Assembly (NCBI GenBank): GCA_947579605.1
Contig: OX388307.1
Location: 26,451,237 to 26,515,236, forward strand
Length of the DNA stretch: 64,000 bases
Direction: 5' to 3'
DNA from: Athripsodes cinereus
Lineage: Eukaryota > Arthropoda > Insecta > Trichoptera > Leptoceridae
This document shows, one piece after another, positions 42,502 to 56,300 of the stretch. Under the pieces are notes generated by a model. The model saw only the letters and a list, made by a program, of their open reading frames with translations, was not told the origin of the DNA and did not search any database. Position numbers and translations under genes: made by a program. The stretch's first letter is position 1, and each line of letters starts with the position of its first letter.

Positions 42502-45500
42502 ATGGCGGAGGGATCTGAGTTTGCAAACAAAAATACAGAAATCATGGAAAATGATAATTCGGAGATCAATAAAGAAGAGGTAAATACAGCGCCTACTTTT
42601 ATAATTTATCATTATAAACGAATGAGTAATTATTCTTTAGAAGAAAGAGTGTAATTGGATATGTTTTTGTTTTTAGCGCCGGCCTCTCAATGAACTAGAA
42701 TTTCAAGTATCTCAAGTGATCGAAAGATTGGAAGCCGGCGCCGGACTAGGAGAGAGGAGTAATGACACTGTCAGAAAATATAGCACCGGCTTCTTGGGTC
42801 CAGAAGAAGCGTCTTTAGGAGAAATTATTCAAACCATAGAAGATCTAATATACAAGACTGTGTCTGAGGAAGATGGGTCATGGCCTCTACCCACCCTCAA
42901 CCACATAGCCAGGATATCCATAATGTCTCACAGCATTGCTGCATATGCTGGCAGTTTAGACAGATCACATTTGCAAAAGCTCACAGCTCAAATTAACACG
43001 GATACAACTAGATGGTTGAGTCACATTTTCAAGTGAGAATAATATTATCTCCTCTTTTTTCATGACATACAACATATACCTACTTTGTTTATATTAATAT
43101 TGTATGAATGCTCTATTCACACTTTATTGCTTTCAATAGTTACTGTATATCCTGTTACCTTGGATTAATTTGTTATCTCACTCCTATGTATTTCACACAT
43201 TATCACTATTTGTATACATGAAGTTCCCTCTTTCCAGTTCTTACAATGATATATTATAGTTCACATTGTATGGAATTTATTTATGATTTTGTTCTATTTT
43301 GCAGATTTATTGACTGCAACGCATGTTACCATCATGACCAACTCGAAGGTTTAGTTAAAGTGACAAGACTAATGTTGCATTATAAATATCCAAGATATTT
43401 GGAAGAGGGAGGTGGGTGTCGTTACAATGTAGAGTTATGTTAAATCCATTGTATTACTAGTTGTGTCTAATAAGCTGCACATGCATTTAGTAAGAGATGT
43501 GATAACTATTTACAAATAATATTAGATCATTTTTAATTGTAACAATACATGCTTGGGAAAGCAACATTTCTGTTGCACACTATCCTGTACTTACTGAATG
43601 TAGAATAAACGCTGAAGCAAGAGCATAATATGGTTAAAGAGATTAATTTATCGACAGACAATCTGAGAAATGAGAAAAGTGTGTAGATATAACATGAAGT
43701 TCTACAACTAAAATGAAATTGATGAAGTTTGAATAATTTTTTAATGAAATTGAATTTTATTTTTTTGACAATAAGGCAAATTGCACACTGGATAAGAATT
43801 TAAGTCATACATATTTGTATAATTATTACAATAACATGTATTGAGAGGACACATTTGTTGTGTTTTTGTCTTACAGTCTTTGGATGAAGTTCACATGAAA
43901 TGGTTCTTTTAATTAATTTTTTTTATAAACTTAGTACATTAATTTCTTCATATGTTATAACTCATTATGCGTATTAATGATTCTTGCTTTAAGATGATGA
44001 AATTTTTGACATCTGAGTTGTACTACGATGCACTACAAGATGATATTGAACTTCAATTCAAAAGAAGTGTTTAATTAATATTCAAGTTTGAACAAGGAAA
44101 TGTGAAGAGATGGACGACTGATAAGCTTTTAGAATATATTTCTGCGAAAGAAGTGTGTTCATGAAGTTCTATTTTGCTGTCAATATTGTGTTTTTCATAC
44201 TCTCTTGTCTTTTCTTAGGTGGTGCCTTGATGCACAATTTGCCATGTATCTATAGTTCTGTTGCAAGCCCTCTCGGTGTCGTGCAACATTTATGCCGTCA
44301 GTTGGGGCTTCCATTAGCATGTATAAGACCAGTTCCAGTAAATACAGTATTTGGTAAGTGTCTATCAAATATAATTACTCATGTAATATTAATTATTTTT
44401 GTTTATCTCTTTGTACACATTTTCAAGGCTTTCGTGGCATTAGTATGGGATGTCATGGATTGAATTAGATTCAAAAGTAAGAAAAATAAAATGATCTTCA
44501 CAAATGTGACTGCTAGTTGAATTCGATAAGGATTTGTTTTTAGATTAGACAGATCTGCCGGCATGGGCGGAAAGACTTTATTCTGTGTTGTATCTGGTAT
44601 ATTTGTACACATTATTATTATTTGGATGATTTGTAAAGCGCCGTTTTGTGAAAAAAATCCACCTCTCTTTGCTAACTAAGGTTGTGCCAGGATTATTCCG
44701 TGAGATTTCTTGAATAGATAAGTCTTCAGTTGGTTCTTGAAACGAGATATGTCCTGCGTTTCTCTGATCATTTGTGGAAGCCTGTTCCAGACTACAGGTG
44801 CAGATATTGCAAAAGCACGCTTCACGTACACTGGTTTAGATATAGTACTGGTCACCTCCAATTTAGTTGTAATATCTTGACAAGACCTAAGTGTGGTCTG
44901 TCTATGACTTAACGCCTGTCTACCGCAGAGTTCCATGATATATTCTTGGCACTACATAATATTTGTACCTTAGCACTACAAAATATTTGTATGACATTTT
45001 TGGAGACATTTTGTATAAATACAAATTATTTTTTCTTCAAAATAGTTAAACCATGTGACCGCCAAACCACATACATTACGATAAACGTCAAAACATCAGT
45101 CATGTTATATGACGTCACAATTATAATGATGTGGCGCTTAAGTGGGTGCTGACAAACTGTCAATTTATTTATTAAAATAAATAAAAAATATTTATTTCAA
45201 AGTTTTCACCAAAATACAATGGATATTAACCTTTTTTTGTACATTATAAATATATTTCTCAGAATATTCCTTACTAGTGCAAGTTTCCTATTTTGCAATG
45301 AAGTTTTCGAATGTCTTATTTTTTATTGGCACATATAGGATAATTTGGATATTTATTGTATACCATTAGTCTCTTAGCTATCCCATTTGTGGGATATGCA
45401 GTGATAGAAAAGTAGGGGTTATAGATTATTTTAAGTTTGATGTCATTTTAAAACTCAAAAGAAATAATTGTATGTTGTTATATCATGAGGAGTGAAGATT

Positions 45501-48500
45501 ATTGTTGATTTATGTAGTAGTTGTAAGTAAAATATTATTGACTATTATCAACAACTATTATCTATTGAAACTTCAGGATTTTGTCGATTATAATTTGATT
45601 AGTAATTTAAAGTGGAAAGAATGAATGAGGACAGAATGACTAAGAAGATATATTTGGCTGAGAGGAATGGTGCTCGGAGACGCGGACGTCCGAGGATTAA
45701 ATGGCAAGACCATTTAAATCAAATCCTACAGGACGGTCACGTGTTGAGCACATTGAACAGGAGAGCATGCATGAGGAATTGTATGACAGTGACGGAAGCG
45801 AAAGATGTATGCAAGGATAGAAGGAAGTGGCGCTCGATCCTTTCTGCCTACCCCGCGAGGGAAGCGGCGTGATGGTATGTATGTATGTATGTATAGTAAT
45901 TTAATGTTATTGCAGGATCTAATCAAACGATGGACGTATCAGCCTTACAGCGCATGATTGCTGAGGACATCACTGCTAACAGAATACCTTTAATATGTCT
46001 TGCTGATGCAGGCACTACTATCGCTGGACATTCTGATAACATCTCCCGTCTGCACGATCTCTGTAGGTTACACGATTGCTGGCTTCATCTACGAGGTCAC
46101 ACATTAGCTGCTTTGGCAATCACCAATGGAAATACTGCTATCGTATGTATCATATCACATTGAAGAAATATTGTAGATTGTATTCAAACAACACAAAGAT
46201 CCCACTTAAAGGTACTCTCAAATTTATATTTTTTTGTCATAAGGAAGAGTCTCGTCCTTGGTATTTATTTATTTAACAAATATAAACATACAATCAATCA
46301 ATACAAGTAAAAATAGAATTATCCAACTAGGTTCTAGGATAATCCCTTTATTACAAAAAGATGTATATACCAAAACATCTCAATCTATAAACTAAACTTA
46401 AAACTATAAAAATATGTATAATGTATATTGATTGTAGTATTTAATTTAATTTGATCATGTTTCTCTATGAAATTATTTATAATCAAAGTTCAGTAAAAAA
46501 TGAATGAATAAAAAATAAAATAAGATATTTCTATCCATCATAGCTATTATCCATGACAGTAATAAAGCATGTAGGACGGATGCCATACTATTGTTATTTT
46601 TATTGTTGAAAGTAGGTCTGTTCATAGTTAGTATGTTGCGTGGAACATGCGTTGGCATAAATTTTTATTTGGTTTTCAAGTGTGCAAACATTGTCTGTCA
46701 TATTGTCAAGTTTTAACATTTATTAAATTGTTTTTATTGCATGACTGACTATCTAAATATTTATGTATACTTAATCTTATCTGACTTTATGGCTGTTCAC
46801 CTGACATGTCGTATAGATATGAGGGAATTATAGGCACAAATGAAACATTAAATGTTTAACGTGATGTTGTTTTATTATTTCAGCCACCGAGAATTTCAGA
46901 CTCCATTACATTACCCCTGGGAACATGGTTAGGGATCCCGGGTTTACCTACTGTGGTATCCTTTTTTATATTCACTTAGCATTTCTCTATACAAATAGAA
47001 CAATATAAACAATATTAACAATAAAATATTAAATAAAAAATATTAATGATAAACTTGTTGTAATATAAATTTTTATGTCGTGACTTCATAATAGCATTTT
47101 AGATCGTTGATGTATGTATGACAGATGATTTATTCAATGTCGTTTAATGGAGCATCCATCTCAAGGTCTTGTATATCAAATTGCTTTCAGTTAGTAAAAA
47201 ACACACTTTTTCATCTATATCATTTGTAATAGTTTTTTAATTCATTTATTAAGATTATGACAGCATTGGCTTTAAGCCATCATGATTGCCATTTAAAAAT
47301 CATTACACTTTTTCACATGTTTTTCTTAATCGATTATAATCAGACATTATATCGCCTGCTGGAATCTGGAGCTGGTTCTAAAGGTAGAGAAGGGGCACTG
47401 CCTCTTCTCGCTGGTTTAACTCAAGATCATTCAGCTAGAAGATTGGGGGCATTACCTCTTTGGGCAGCTCTAAAGTCAGCGGGAAGGGAGGCCATAGTTG
47501 CAAGACTTAGAGCTGCCTTCAACAGTGTTGCCATGGTGTGGGCTGAGGTTGCTAGGATGCCATCTATTAGAATATTGGTGAGTTAATTATTTTTATGTTG
47601 CAACATAATATTATATCATTCACTTAAAGAGAATTTCACTTTATCCTTTTTGATTATTTCTAATACATTTGTATGTATGCTCCAGTTGTGTGAATTGTTC
47701 TTTACATTATGAAGTTTCTTTTCAATCTCCTTGTGTAAACTATTAACATGAAACCAAACACAACATCTTTAATTGACAACGAAATAATGCATTAAATATA
47801 TAGTTTCTGTGGTCAAAATTGTGTATTGATAACTATCATCTTAATTGATGCTTTATGGTGACTTTTGTGAAAGTCAAAATCTGGGTTGTGGACTGGTTTA
47901 TTCATTTTTTTTCTTGTGATTGCAGAGTAAACAGCCTGGTGGAGAGGGTGGAGCCTATTCAATATCAGATCTCACTACTAAACCTCTCAATACTACGGTA
48001 AAACATTTCAAAAATATAAAGTTGTTGCAATTAAATAACTACTATTACAGTCCAGAGCTTAAAGCCATGTTTCTCAGGAGTCATAATGAGCAATCGCATG
48101 GATGCACACTCAAAAATTGGTTAACGAGAGATTTAAACTGTCTGCTTGATAACAATTTGCACTCTCAATCATTTAACAACATAGTATTTATGCATTGATT
48201 TTTTTTCCAGTTAATTTTCGATGTGGCTGTATCTTGTGTTGTGTTCCAATTTATTCCTGATGTGCCAGAAGGTAGTGTACTCGGTAGAGTGCCATCGTAC
48301 TATGACAAACTCAACTCATGGCTTGGACAAATTTTACAAAGAGATACAGATCAGGTATGCTACTGTTTACTTATCATAATTTACCTAAGAAACATAATAT
48401 ATTTCATACAATTGAAGCTTGTTGTTAAACAACGGATTGATTATTAGAAATAAATAAAATAGTAGATCTTCTTCTACATCGCTTTCCTCAATGCTGTGGG

Positions 48501-51500
48501 GTCGTGACCTGTCAGTCTTTTCAATTACGAGTAAATTGAAGGCCACTGTGTCACATAAGGCCAAAAAGGTTTTTTTAAGCAGATTTTCTAGTTTTATAAT
48601 AGATGTAATTAAACAAGTATAAGAAGTGTTAAAGAATTATTCGGAATTGCTCAGAATATGGATAATTCCTTGTAATGTCCTCATGAGAATCATCTCGCCC
48701 TTAAACGCTCCTCTCGGGAGCACAGGACAGAAACCAAAGTACTCCATTCAGAGCGTCTCTGCGCAAATTGAATCACCTCTTCCCACAACATTCCTAACGC
48801 TCTAATGTCGCTCACATAGGAATGATGTATTGTGAAAGAGGGACGCCCAAACTGTCGGAACCCTTGTGGACGAATGAAAAGTGCTCTTTTTGGCCAAATA
48901 TCACTGGATATTCTCAAAACATGGTTCATGTGTCGGGGGGTCTTTGACTATTCCAGATGCTTGTGGGATATGTAGATCTCCATTCTCATTGCCAATATTA
49001 AAAGCGAGGAAGGATCTGGCTGGCTTAGAATGGACTTACTCTCTCGAAGTACTCTCTCTATCTTTGTCTTACTAAGTCAGGGGCAGAGATCAGGTTTCCA
49101 CTATTATTGTGGATCAAGACAACTGTCTTCTTCTGAACCTTCCCCCAATGTGACTTTACATGACATGAAATGAATCAGAAGATATCGTAAGAAATAAAAT
49201 AGTTGTGTATTAAAATACAATATATTTTTATAGATTGCCATAGAGATTTGTGAGTCAGAGACATATGGTGTTGTCCTTCGCTACTGTCCTTTGGAGGCGC
49301 CACCTGATACATGGGTCCACGAGGATAAAGCTGCCATGTTGGAACGCTTGGAAACATTTTCGCTGTGCTTGGAACAGCAGCTTGACATTCTCATGGCCAC
49401 TGTGTCACATAAGGAAACATTTCAAAAACTTGTTGAAGCTAATCCCACACTGAGATTGGTGGAAATGCCTGGATGGGCGGGTATGATATTTTTTTTTATT
49501 TTGTGGCATCGAGCAAACAAACAAGTCTTGGACTTTCAATACAGAAATTCTGAGATCCCCACTGCCGATTTACTCCATCTTCATGATATGAGCACATTAT
49601 TTGCTGTTTGAGTGTTTTATACTCTTAATCATCCTTTAACAAAGATATTAAAAAAAGTTGATTTTGATATTTGAAGATTCAATCTTAGTTTGGGACTAGC
49701 TCGATCTGTGTGAATTGTCTATGCACACTATGTTATGTTATGATATTTTCTTATGGAATAAAAAATAAATAAATTCATGATGGGTGGTGGCATACCTCAC
49801 TGTTGCATGTTGAATGTATTATCCGTTGTTTGAAAAAAAGTAGGATACCTATTTTTAGCTGAAGACTCCATGGAAACCTAACATTAACTCATACCAATTG
49901 AATATTTGTTTTCAGGATTAGGAGGAGTTCGGTACGTTCCTGAAGGTTGGGAAGCCATACTGACTGATCAGACTAAAGATGAACTCAACTCGTTGAATAT
50001 GGCTTTGGTTGATAATCTTCGTGCCACTGATGCGGCATTTTCACTCGGAGAAGGAACTGATGGAATGGCTTGTGTTCGGTAGCGCTCTTCTGTTTTTCAT
50101 GAATATCATTTTTAAAATATTTAAGTTTGTATGTATGTACAAAACAAATATGGATAGTGTTGTATAAAAAAGTGTCCATATAAGTTATGAGAAGAAAATA
50201 ATGAGTAAATCTTGTTTTGCTCAAATATTTAAGCACCTAAGCTAAATACTTCTCTGATACTTCCATTTGCTAATTCATAACCCTTAAACTGTTATTGTCT
50301 CAACACAAAAGTCAGAGTCATTTGTATTGTAAATATAAAGAACTCAATTTATCTAAGGGTGCATTTGATTTCGGCATATCTACGACATTAACGAGCAGAA
50401 TAAAACTTTTTGTGTATCTTATCAAAATTCTCAAATAGTGTTGTTTTTCTCGTCAATGGCTTGAGTATGCTGAAATCAATTGGATTTTTAAAACACACAA
50501 GTGTAAAAATAATTATGAATAATATAAAATGGTTCACCTCTTCTACATAGTGAATTCTGCCAAAGTAAATGAAAAAATAAATTGAAGACCTTGGCGGAAA
50601 AACAACAATTGTCCAAAATTTTATGAAATCGTTTTATTGCATTAATATGATCTAGTGCACACCCTCTACTGGTGGTTTAATTTATAAACATGGGAAAACA
50701 ACACATGTCCTTCAAATCGCGCAAAAGGCGTCGGAGGTTCTCAAAAGAGATGGAGCAACTACATTGTCTAGGTGTTGGGAAGCCAACGGTGTTGAGCTGC
50801 TCATGATGAAAGCCAATGTAAAAGTTTTGAAAAGGTTTTTTATCAAGCAATGGAGAGAAGTCGGCTGATATGTATATTTATTTTATGATTTTTATCTTAT
50901 GATTTGGTGGAAAAACGACAAATGTGCACAATTTTTTGGAAAAACAACAAATGTCACATCATTATTTTCTGTTCTATTTTCAATTTTAACACAGGAATTA
51001 ACAAAAATGAAACTTGCTTTAGTTATTTTTTGCATCACCTACATTTTACAGCAATAACAGCAAAGAAAATCGTATTTTATTAGAAGTTAGGACGTTTTAA
51101 TGCTCTCCTGTAAAATTAACTAAATGTGACATTTGTTGTTTTTCTGACAAGGTCTTCAATTGTTTAAACTATGCTGTTCCTTGTTCCTATATTTAGGTAT
51201 AATTTTAAATGTTTTAAGTAAGTTTTACTAGATTTTATGTAAATTTTAATGTATTTTAGGTTTGGCATGGTAACAGCTGATACAGATGTGGAGGAATTAC
51301 TTAATTTAGTCGTCTCTGTTGGAAAAGATTTTGAAGAGAATTCAAAAGTATTAGAATCTATGACAGAAATTGTTAAAAAAGGCAAGATATTATTTTTTTC
51401 AAAAAATTTGTTCATTTTATTCTTCAGTTTTTCACTGTACGTTAGTTATAATTAGAGTTAGGAATAACGGCTCTTTGAAAATAATGGAACGTAAGCGACT

Positions 51501-53332
51501 GTTATTTATTTATATTCTGTTATTAGAAAAGCTACCGTTATCACCCCCCCCCCCCCCCATAAAAAAAAAAATTACCTGGTTTTGTACAAAAATATTTTTT
51601 ATCTGGCGACGAACAATAATAAGATACGCAAGATTGAACGCGCAAATAAAAAAGGCAAGTTCGAAAAAATAAAGACATTTTAGATCTAAAACTCAGCTAT
51701 GAGGTTTGTCCCCCATCCTGACTCTTATAATAATATAAATAGTTATAATTAAAAGATTAAAATAATCTCTTATAAATTAAATCAATCGTAAAATTAATAA
51801 AGTAAAAGGTTTTTTACTATATTAATTAGATTAAAAGTTTTTAATTTGATTTTATGAAAAATAAACATGTAACATCATGAGTGGAGATAGTCCTTTGACC
51901 ACTCAGGTGATAAAAGGGTTATGAATAATTATCTACCCGTATCTCGAACTCATAATACTTCTGTGTCAATCAACAGATGTCCGTAGTAGTAGTACCGTTT
52001 TGAGGCGAAAAAAAGAACGCGTTCCTTTTCAAATAATACCTAAATATTATTTTCTATACTAAATTGTATCGCCGCGTGATTTGTAACGTCATCGGGAATA
52101 CCTAAATGGTCGTCCATAGTAAAATGTATGGCGGTGTGATAAAGTAACACTATTATTAATACCTAAATGATTTTCCATAGAAAATTCAATATCTGTGATA
52201 ATTCACGTCGTTCGGAACGAAGTAGCGGGTCGTCGTCAGAAATCACTCGATAATAGTGTGATGTGATATATCGATATTCTGCTACCACGCTCCGTAAAAA
52301 TAATTTAATATATCACGCGTTCCTTGTTATAACGACCAACTCTAGTTATAATGTTAATTATTGTGCAATATTAAAAAACTGTTCCAAGGAATCCCTGACA
52401 AAAAATAGAATATGGTTTTATTATTATTTTGTGTTACAAAGCTTCATTATTACAATCATTTAGAGTCTTAAGCCTAAACGTTTGCGTTGAATTGCTTTTA
52501 GGAATCGAAGCTGCTACATTAGATCTCCAGCGAGAGACTTCAGAGCGCCTGTGGCAGGAAGGCTTACTCCGTCACGTTCCAGTAGTGGGGAGGGTGGTCG
52601 ACTGGTGGAGCCCCCCTGCTCCCACAGGGGTGAAGGGGAGATGTCTCAATCTTAGACAGGGCACCATAGAGTCTACTGAAAATATTTACAAGTGAGCGTC
52701 TTTCTCTTATGTTTAAAGTTGGTATTCATAGAAATATTTGTTGATAAATTAAATTCATTTCACCTTTATCCAGAAAAAAATGAGTATTTTTTTGTGAAGT
52801 ATGCTTTTATGGAAAATCATGACATATACTTGTTATTCACTTGTTGTTTATTCATTTCTGTCCTGCTTTTGTCTTCAATATTATTTGAGTACATGTAATT
52901 TAAAATTAAATAGATATTACTGTAGAAGAGAATTGTCTTTTTGTCTAATGTTTTTAGTATAGAGTTCATCTGTTACTGTGTTTACGGAAAATTTGTTGTA
53001 TTAATTAGGTTTTTGTAATATTAAATAATAAATTTACACACCTTCTGAGACTCCCCGTCATGAAGTTATCAATTTTATATTTTTGCAGGTACCATATGCA
53101 AATACCAAGTGGTACAGTTCCGCACGGAGTATCCAAGGCTCCTCCACCCGCCATGGTACAGACCCCTGTCGGGGAAGGTATCAAACTCCCAGAGAGCATG
53201 GACACCTCTCATCACTCTCGTACTTCTAGCCATAGTTCCACTACGACAGCACCGCCCCAAGGTGTTGTGCACACGGAAGACGCAACTAAGAGTGAAACTA
53301 CAGCCTCATCCAGTAATAATAACAAAACCTAA
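42502..53332 (+). CDS. Pdxdc1: PDXDC1-type PLP-dependent decarboxylase-domain protein
   Basis: Fourteen exons give 796 residues: 42502-42579, 42677-43032, 43305-43411, 44219-44353, 45916-46142, 46884-46955, 47344-47577, 47926-47997, 48211-48354, 49234-49480, 49916-50078, 51260-51381, 52502-52691, 53089-53332. The protein has the group II decarboxylase fold: SVASPLGVVQHLCRQLGLPL, then VSALQRMIAEDITANRIPL and CLADAGTTIAGHSDNI. LGTWLGIPGLPTVTLYRLLE stands where true decarboxylases carry the PLP-binding HK. A Ser/Thr-rich tail ends the protein. The human protein is of similar length. Function is not well defined. Exon 12 ends with a GC donor (G|GCAAGA). Introns hold several LINE fragments, SINE B tail, family X and a 62-base tandem repeat. 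The start follows CCACG in a good context and is the first ATG. Confidence 0.94.
44500..44936 (-). mobile_element. L2/CR1-like LINE 3' end in PDXDC1 intron 4
   Basis: The minus-strand frame 44936-44676 encodes KRAFAISAPVVWNRLPQMIR and SRFKNQLKTYLFKK. This is the 'R.FSV.AP.LWN.LP..IR....F...LK..LF' ending of CR1/L2-type ORF2 proteins. The following UTR contains GGCGCTTTACAAATCATCC, like the GCGCTxTACAAAT terminus of L2 elements, and an AATAATAATA tract. The rest of the element is missing. Confidence 0.78.
45605..45900 (+). mobile_element. LINE C-terminal fragment in PDXDC1 intron 4
   Basis: The intact frame 45612-45872 encodes ERMNEDRMTKKIYLAERNGA, RRRGRPRIKWQDHLNQIL, RRACMRNCMTVTEAKDVC and WRSILSAYPARE. 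It is nearly identical to the protein of the copy at 13233-13628. The 3' end is GTGATGGTATGTATGTATG and no poly(A). It stops 16 bases before PDXDC1 exon 5, so the exon's branch point and pyrimidine tract must lie at or inside the insertion edge. Confidence 0.88.
48680..48929 (-). mobile_element. LINE-like C-terminal fragment in PDXDC1 intron 9
   Basis: The minus-strand frame 48929-48690 reads HVLRISSDIWPKRALFIRPQ, GRPSFTIHHSYVSDIRAL and FAQRRSEWSTLVSVL. The pattern HxxRxxxxxxPKRAL...W...A..R..W..L is common at the C-terminus of LINE ORF2 proteins. Neighbouring sequence to 49150 is similarly more GC-rich and probably belongs to the same insertion, but was not decoded. Confidence 0.5.
49670..49890. 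repeat. SINE B tail followed by family X fragment in PDXDC1 intron 10
   Basis: 49676-49745 repeats the end of SINE family B (AATCTTAGTTTGGGACTAGC, GTGTGAATTGTCTATGCA, TATGTTATGTTATG) without its tRNA-like head. 49775-49875 matches family X (CATGATGGGTGGTGGCATAC, then AAAAAAAGTAGGATACCTAT), with the same ending as the copy near 58810-58855. Confidence 0.7.
51655..51730 (+). repeat. Dispersed repeat family X (partial) in PDXDC1 intron 12
   Basis: AAGTTCGAAAAAATAAAGAC, ATTTTAGATCTAAAACTCAG, then CTATGAGGTTTGTCCCCCAT, match the copy at 4630-4700. It lies about 100 bases after a poly(C) run at 51543-51558. Confidence 0.6.
52032..52210. repeat. Three-copy ~62-base tandem repeat in PDXDC1 intron 12
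   Basis: AATACCTAAAT recurs at about 52035, 52097 and 52158. Each copy is followed by a TTTCTATACTAAATTGTAT or CCATAGTAAAATGTATGGC type segment and then GTGAT. The copies are diverged, so the array is not recent. Confidence 0.7.
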
Positions 53333-56300
53333 GTGCAATTTAATATTACATATTTAAATGAAACATATTGTTCACTAAGATAATTTTGCAATTTTGTTGA
53401 TTGTTTTCACATTGAATTTTATTGTTTGCTTTGACAATATGCATATTTTTGTCGTTTTTATTTACTTCTCTTCTCATTTATTTCCAATATAATTATTAAA
53501 TGATTTGTTTAATACATAAACAATTAAACATTTATTATACTGTAATGTTTTATCAATCTGATATGTTGTGTTTTATTTTTTTCTTTTTCACAGTTTTATT
53601 ACGCTGTGTGAAAACATGAATGAATTCATTCACGCAGTTGAATAACACTTTTTTCTTTGATTTTTTTCATGTGAATTTGTTTACATGTATGTTAATGTTT
53701 GAGAAGTCCACTGTTTATTTAATTTTAAGGTTGAAGTACATAGGTAATGCAATTATGTATTAATATTCAATGTTTTTACATTTTTAACTATTGAAAACAT
53801 GCAAATCTTTACCTTATTCAGTTTTATTGTGCACAAAAGTTATTGATTTATTAACTATATTTACCTATCCACATTCCTTGCAATCGGTAGCTTCTTATTA
53901 TTCCCGCTTTATTGTTTTATCTGTGTTCCGTTTGTTCCACAATATTTAGCACAAATATTTACCATTATCATTTTGTAAATACATTGTTTTTTTTTAGAAA
54001 TAATATGTCAAATATAAAAACTATTTTTTTTGACAAAAGAGAAGAGATAATATTTGACTAAAATTATTTAAATCACTGTGAATTATTAAGTGAATGCTTA
54101 GGTATTATTTTTTTGTTTTTGAAATTGAATTGAATTTGTTGTGATAAATATATAAAGTATTTTATTTTGTTCAGTTGCTTATAGTTATTATTTTTATTAT
54201 TAGATACTTTTATTCAATTTAGTGTTATCATTTACATTCTATTACGCTATGTATTACATACTTAATTATATAATCAAATATAAATAATTTGTGAATGTGT
54301 TGGATGTTTAAAATAATTGGTTCTTATTTTAGTAAATGGTATGATTTATACTTCATTAAATCACTTAGCTGCTATAAATTTTGACTTTATTTATTGAAAG
54401 AATTTTAAAGATTTTAACACATTTTTTAAATATTTGTCACAAAAGATTAACATTGCATAAAATCTCTACATATTCAGAAATTGACAGCAAAATATGAATG
54501 AAAAGAAAATAATTTGAAGGTGAACTAAGTGTAAGAGCAGAGATATCGTATTTTTATTTCAAAATATTTATTTATTTTTCAAAATTTGCCTATATATTAC
54601 CTTTTTCTATTTGTTTACATACTGTATTCATCAAATATTTTTATGTATTTCTTTTGTATATTAAGAATAGTACAAAATGTTAAATTGTATAAACTAATTA
54701 TATTAACATTTCGTTGCCTTTAAAATAAAATATTATGATGTGAAGTTACTTGCCGATACGGAATATATGGTTATAAATTTTATTACCGAAAATTTGTTTT
54801 CAAATACAATTTGCACCTTGTTGTATTTGGTGAACAGCAACAAGGAAAGCACTCGATTACATCACTGACTGCAATATTATGCACTATGCAATGTCGAACG
54901 GCAGATGACATAAATTTTCCCATGTTTATCTGCCTCTTAGTTTGATTATGCTCTCACATAAATATATAGCGCATAGTGCTGTCATCAGCTTATGCAATAT
55001 AATCAAACACAATCTTGCAGTTGCTGCTTGAAGTTGTCACAAGTGCGACCGCATACTTTTATTTTTTTCACCATAAAACCATATAGTTATTGGATTCTTT
55101 TAATGCGAAACTTGAAGCAGAGAATAATCTGTTTAAATATTTTTTATCGCAGTTTATATTTAGATCTAACACAAATAAGATTTGCAAGAAGAGCTGTAAA
55201 TATGTAGCTTGTAACTATAAACAAATTCAGTATATAGAAGATATATTATTATGGTTCCCCTTAAGCTGTAGATGTTATTAGCAAAGACAGTTACTGAAAA
55301 AGTGATGGTACAGGGATTGCCTATTAGATTTTTACTTGACGACAATAATGTATTCAACAACTGAAATACATTTTAGTGTAAATTAGTTTAATTATTAGTT
55401 TTCGATAACGAGTCATATTTAAGGCCATGTTTTACAGTACTGTAGTAAATGCAAGATTTTATTTCTTTACGAGCATCTGTGGTACTTTGCTATATTCAAT
55501 AGATGTTGTGGCACAAATGTGCTGATGCTAATTGTTTCATAAATAAAGAATTCTAGTAATCGCAATATAAATATAATTGTAATGTAAACTGATTGTGTAA
55601 TGAACATTTTTACTGATTTTTGTTGTATCTTATTTCATGTAAACAAACAGTTTATCAGTGTAAATGATAAAAATGTGTATTCCAAAGTACAGAGAAAAAA
55701 AACAGTTAGCATTATCATTACAAGGTTTTCGTTGACACATAATAATTGTTCAAAGATTGTAATAATTCATTTATATGTATACAAATTTAATGAAAATTAT
55801 ACACTAAGTTAATAGCAAAAATAAAAACAAAAACAGAAACGCGGTTACAAAAGTTTGAGACTTGAGTTTGACCTTTATAGAGGAATATCCACTGCACTGA
55901 AAATGGTTATATTATGCATTGATGATTATATTACTATTAGAGATGCAACGAATATTTGGCAACTATTCGGTATTCTGCCTATTCAGCAACATTTTTATTA
56001 TTCGGCCGAATACCGAATATTAAGTCTATTATTCGGTGTTCTGCCAAATAGTTTAAATGTAAAACTGGAAGGAACTAGTAGCTTGTAGATTATTGCTATC
56101 TCATTGTCAGCTGCAGATGCATAATTATTAATCCTCAAATATCTAATTAATTAATATCATTTGATATGGAATGAAAAACATAATATTATTATTGTTATTA
56201 TTAATGTTGGAACACAAAAATTTCGAAAAAATGTACCGCACTGCAAGTCTAGTACGTATGTCTTTGATGTACCGATACGAAGATGCGCGGTCAGAAGTAC

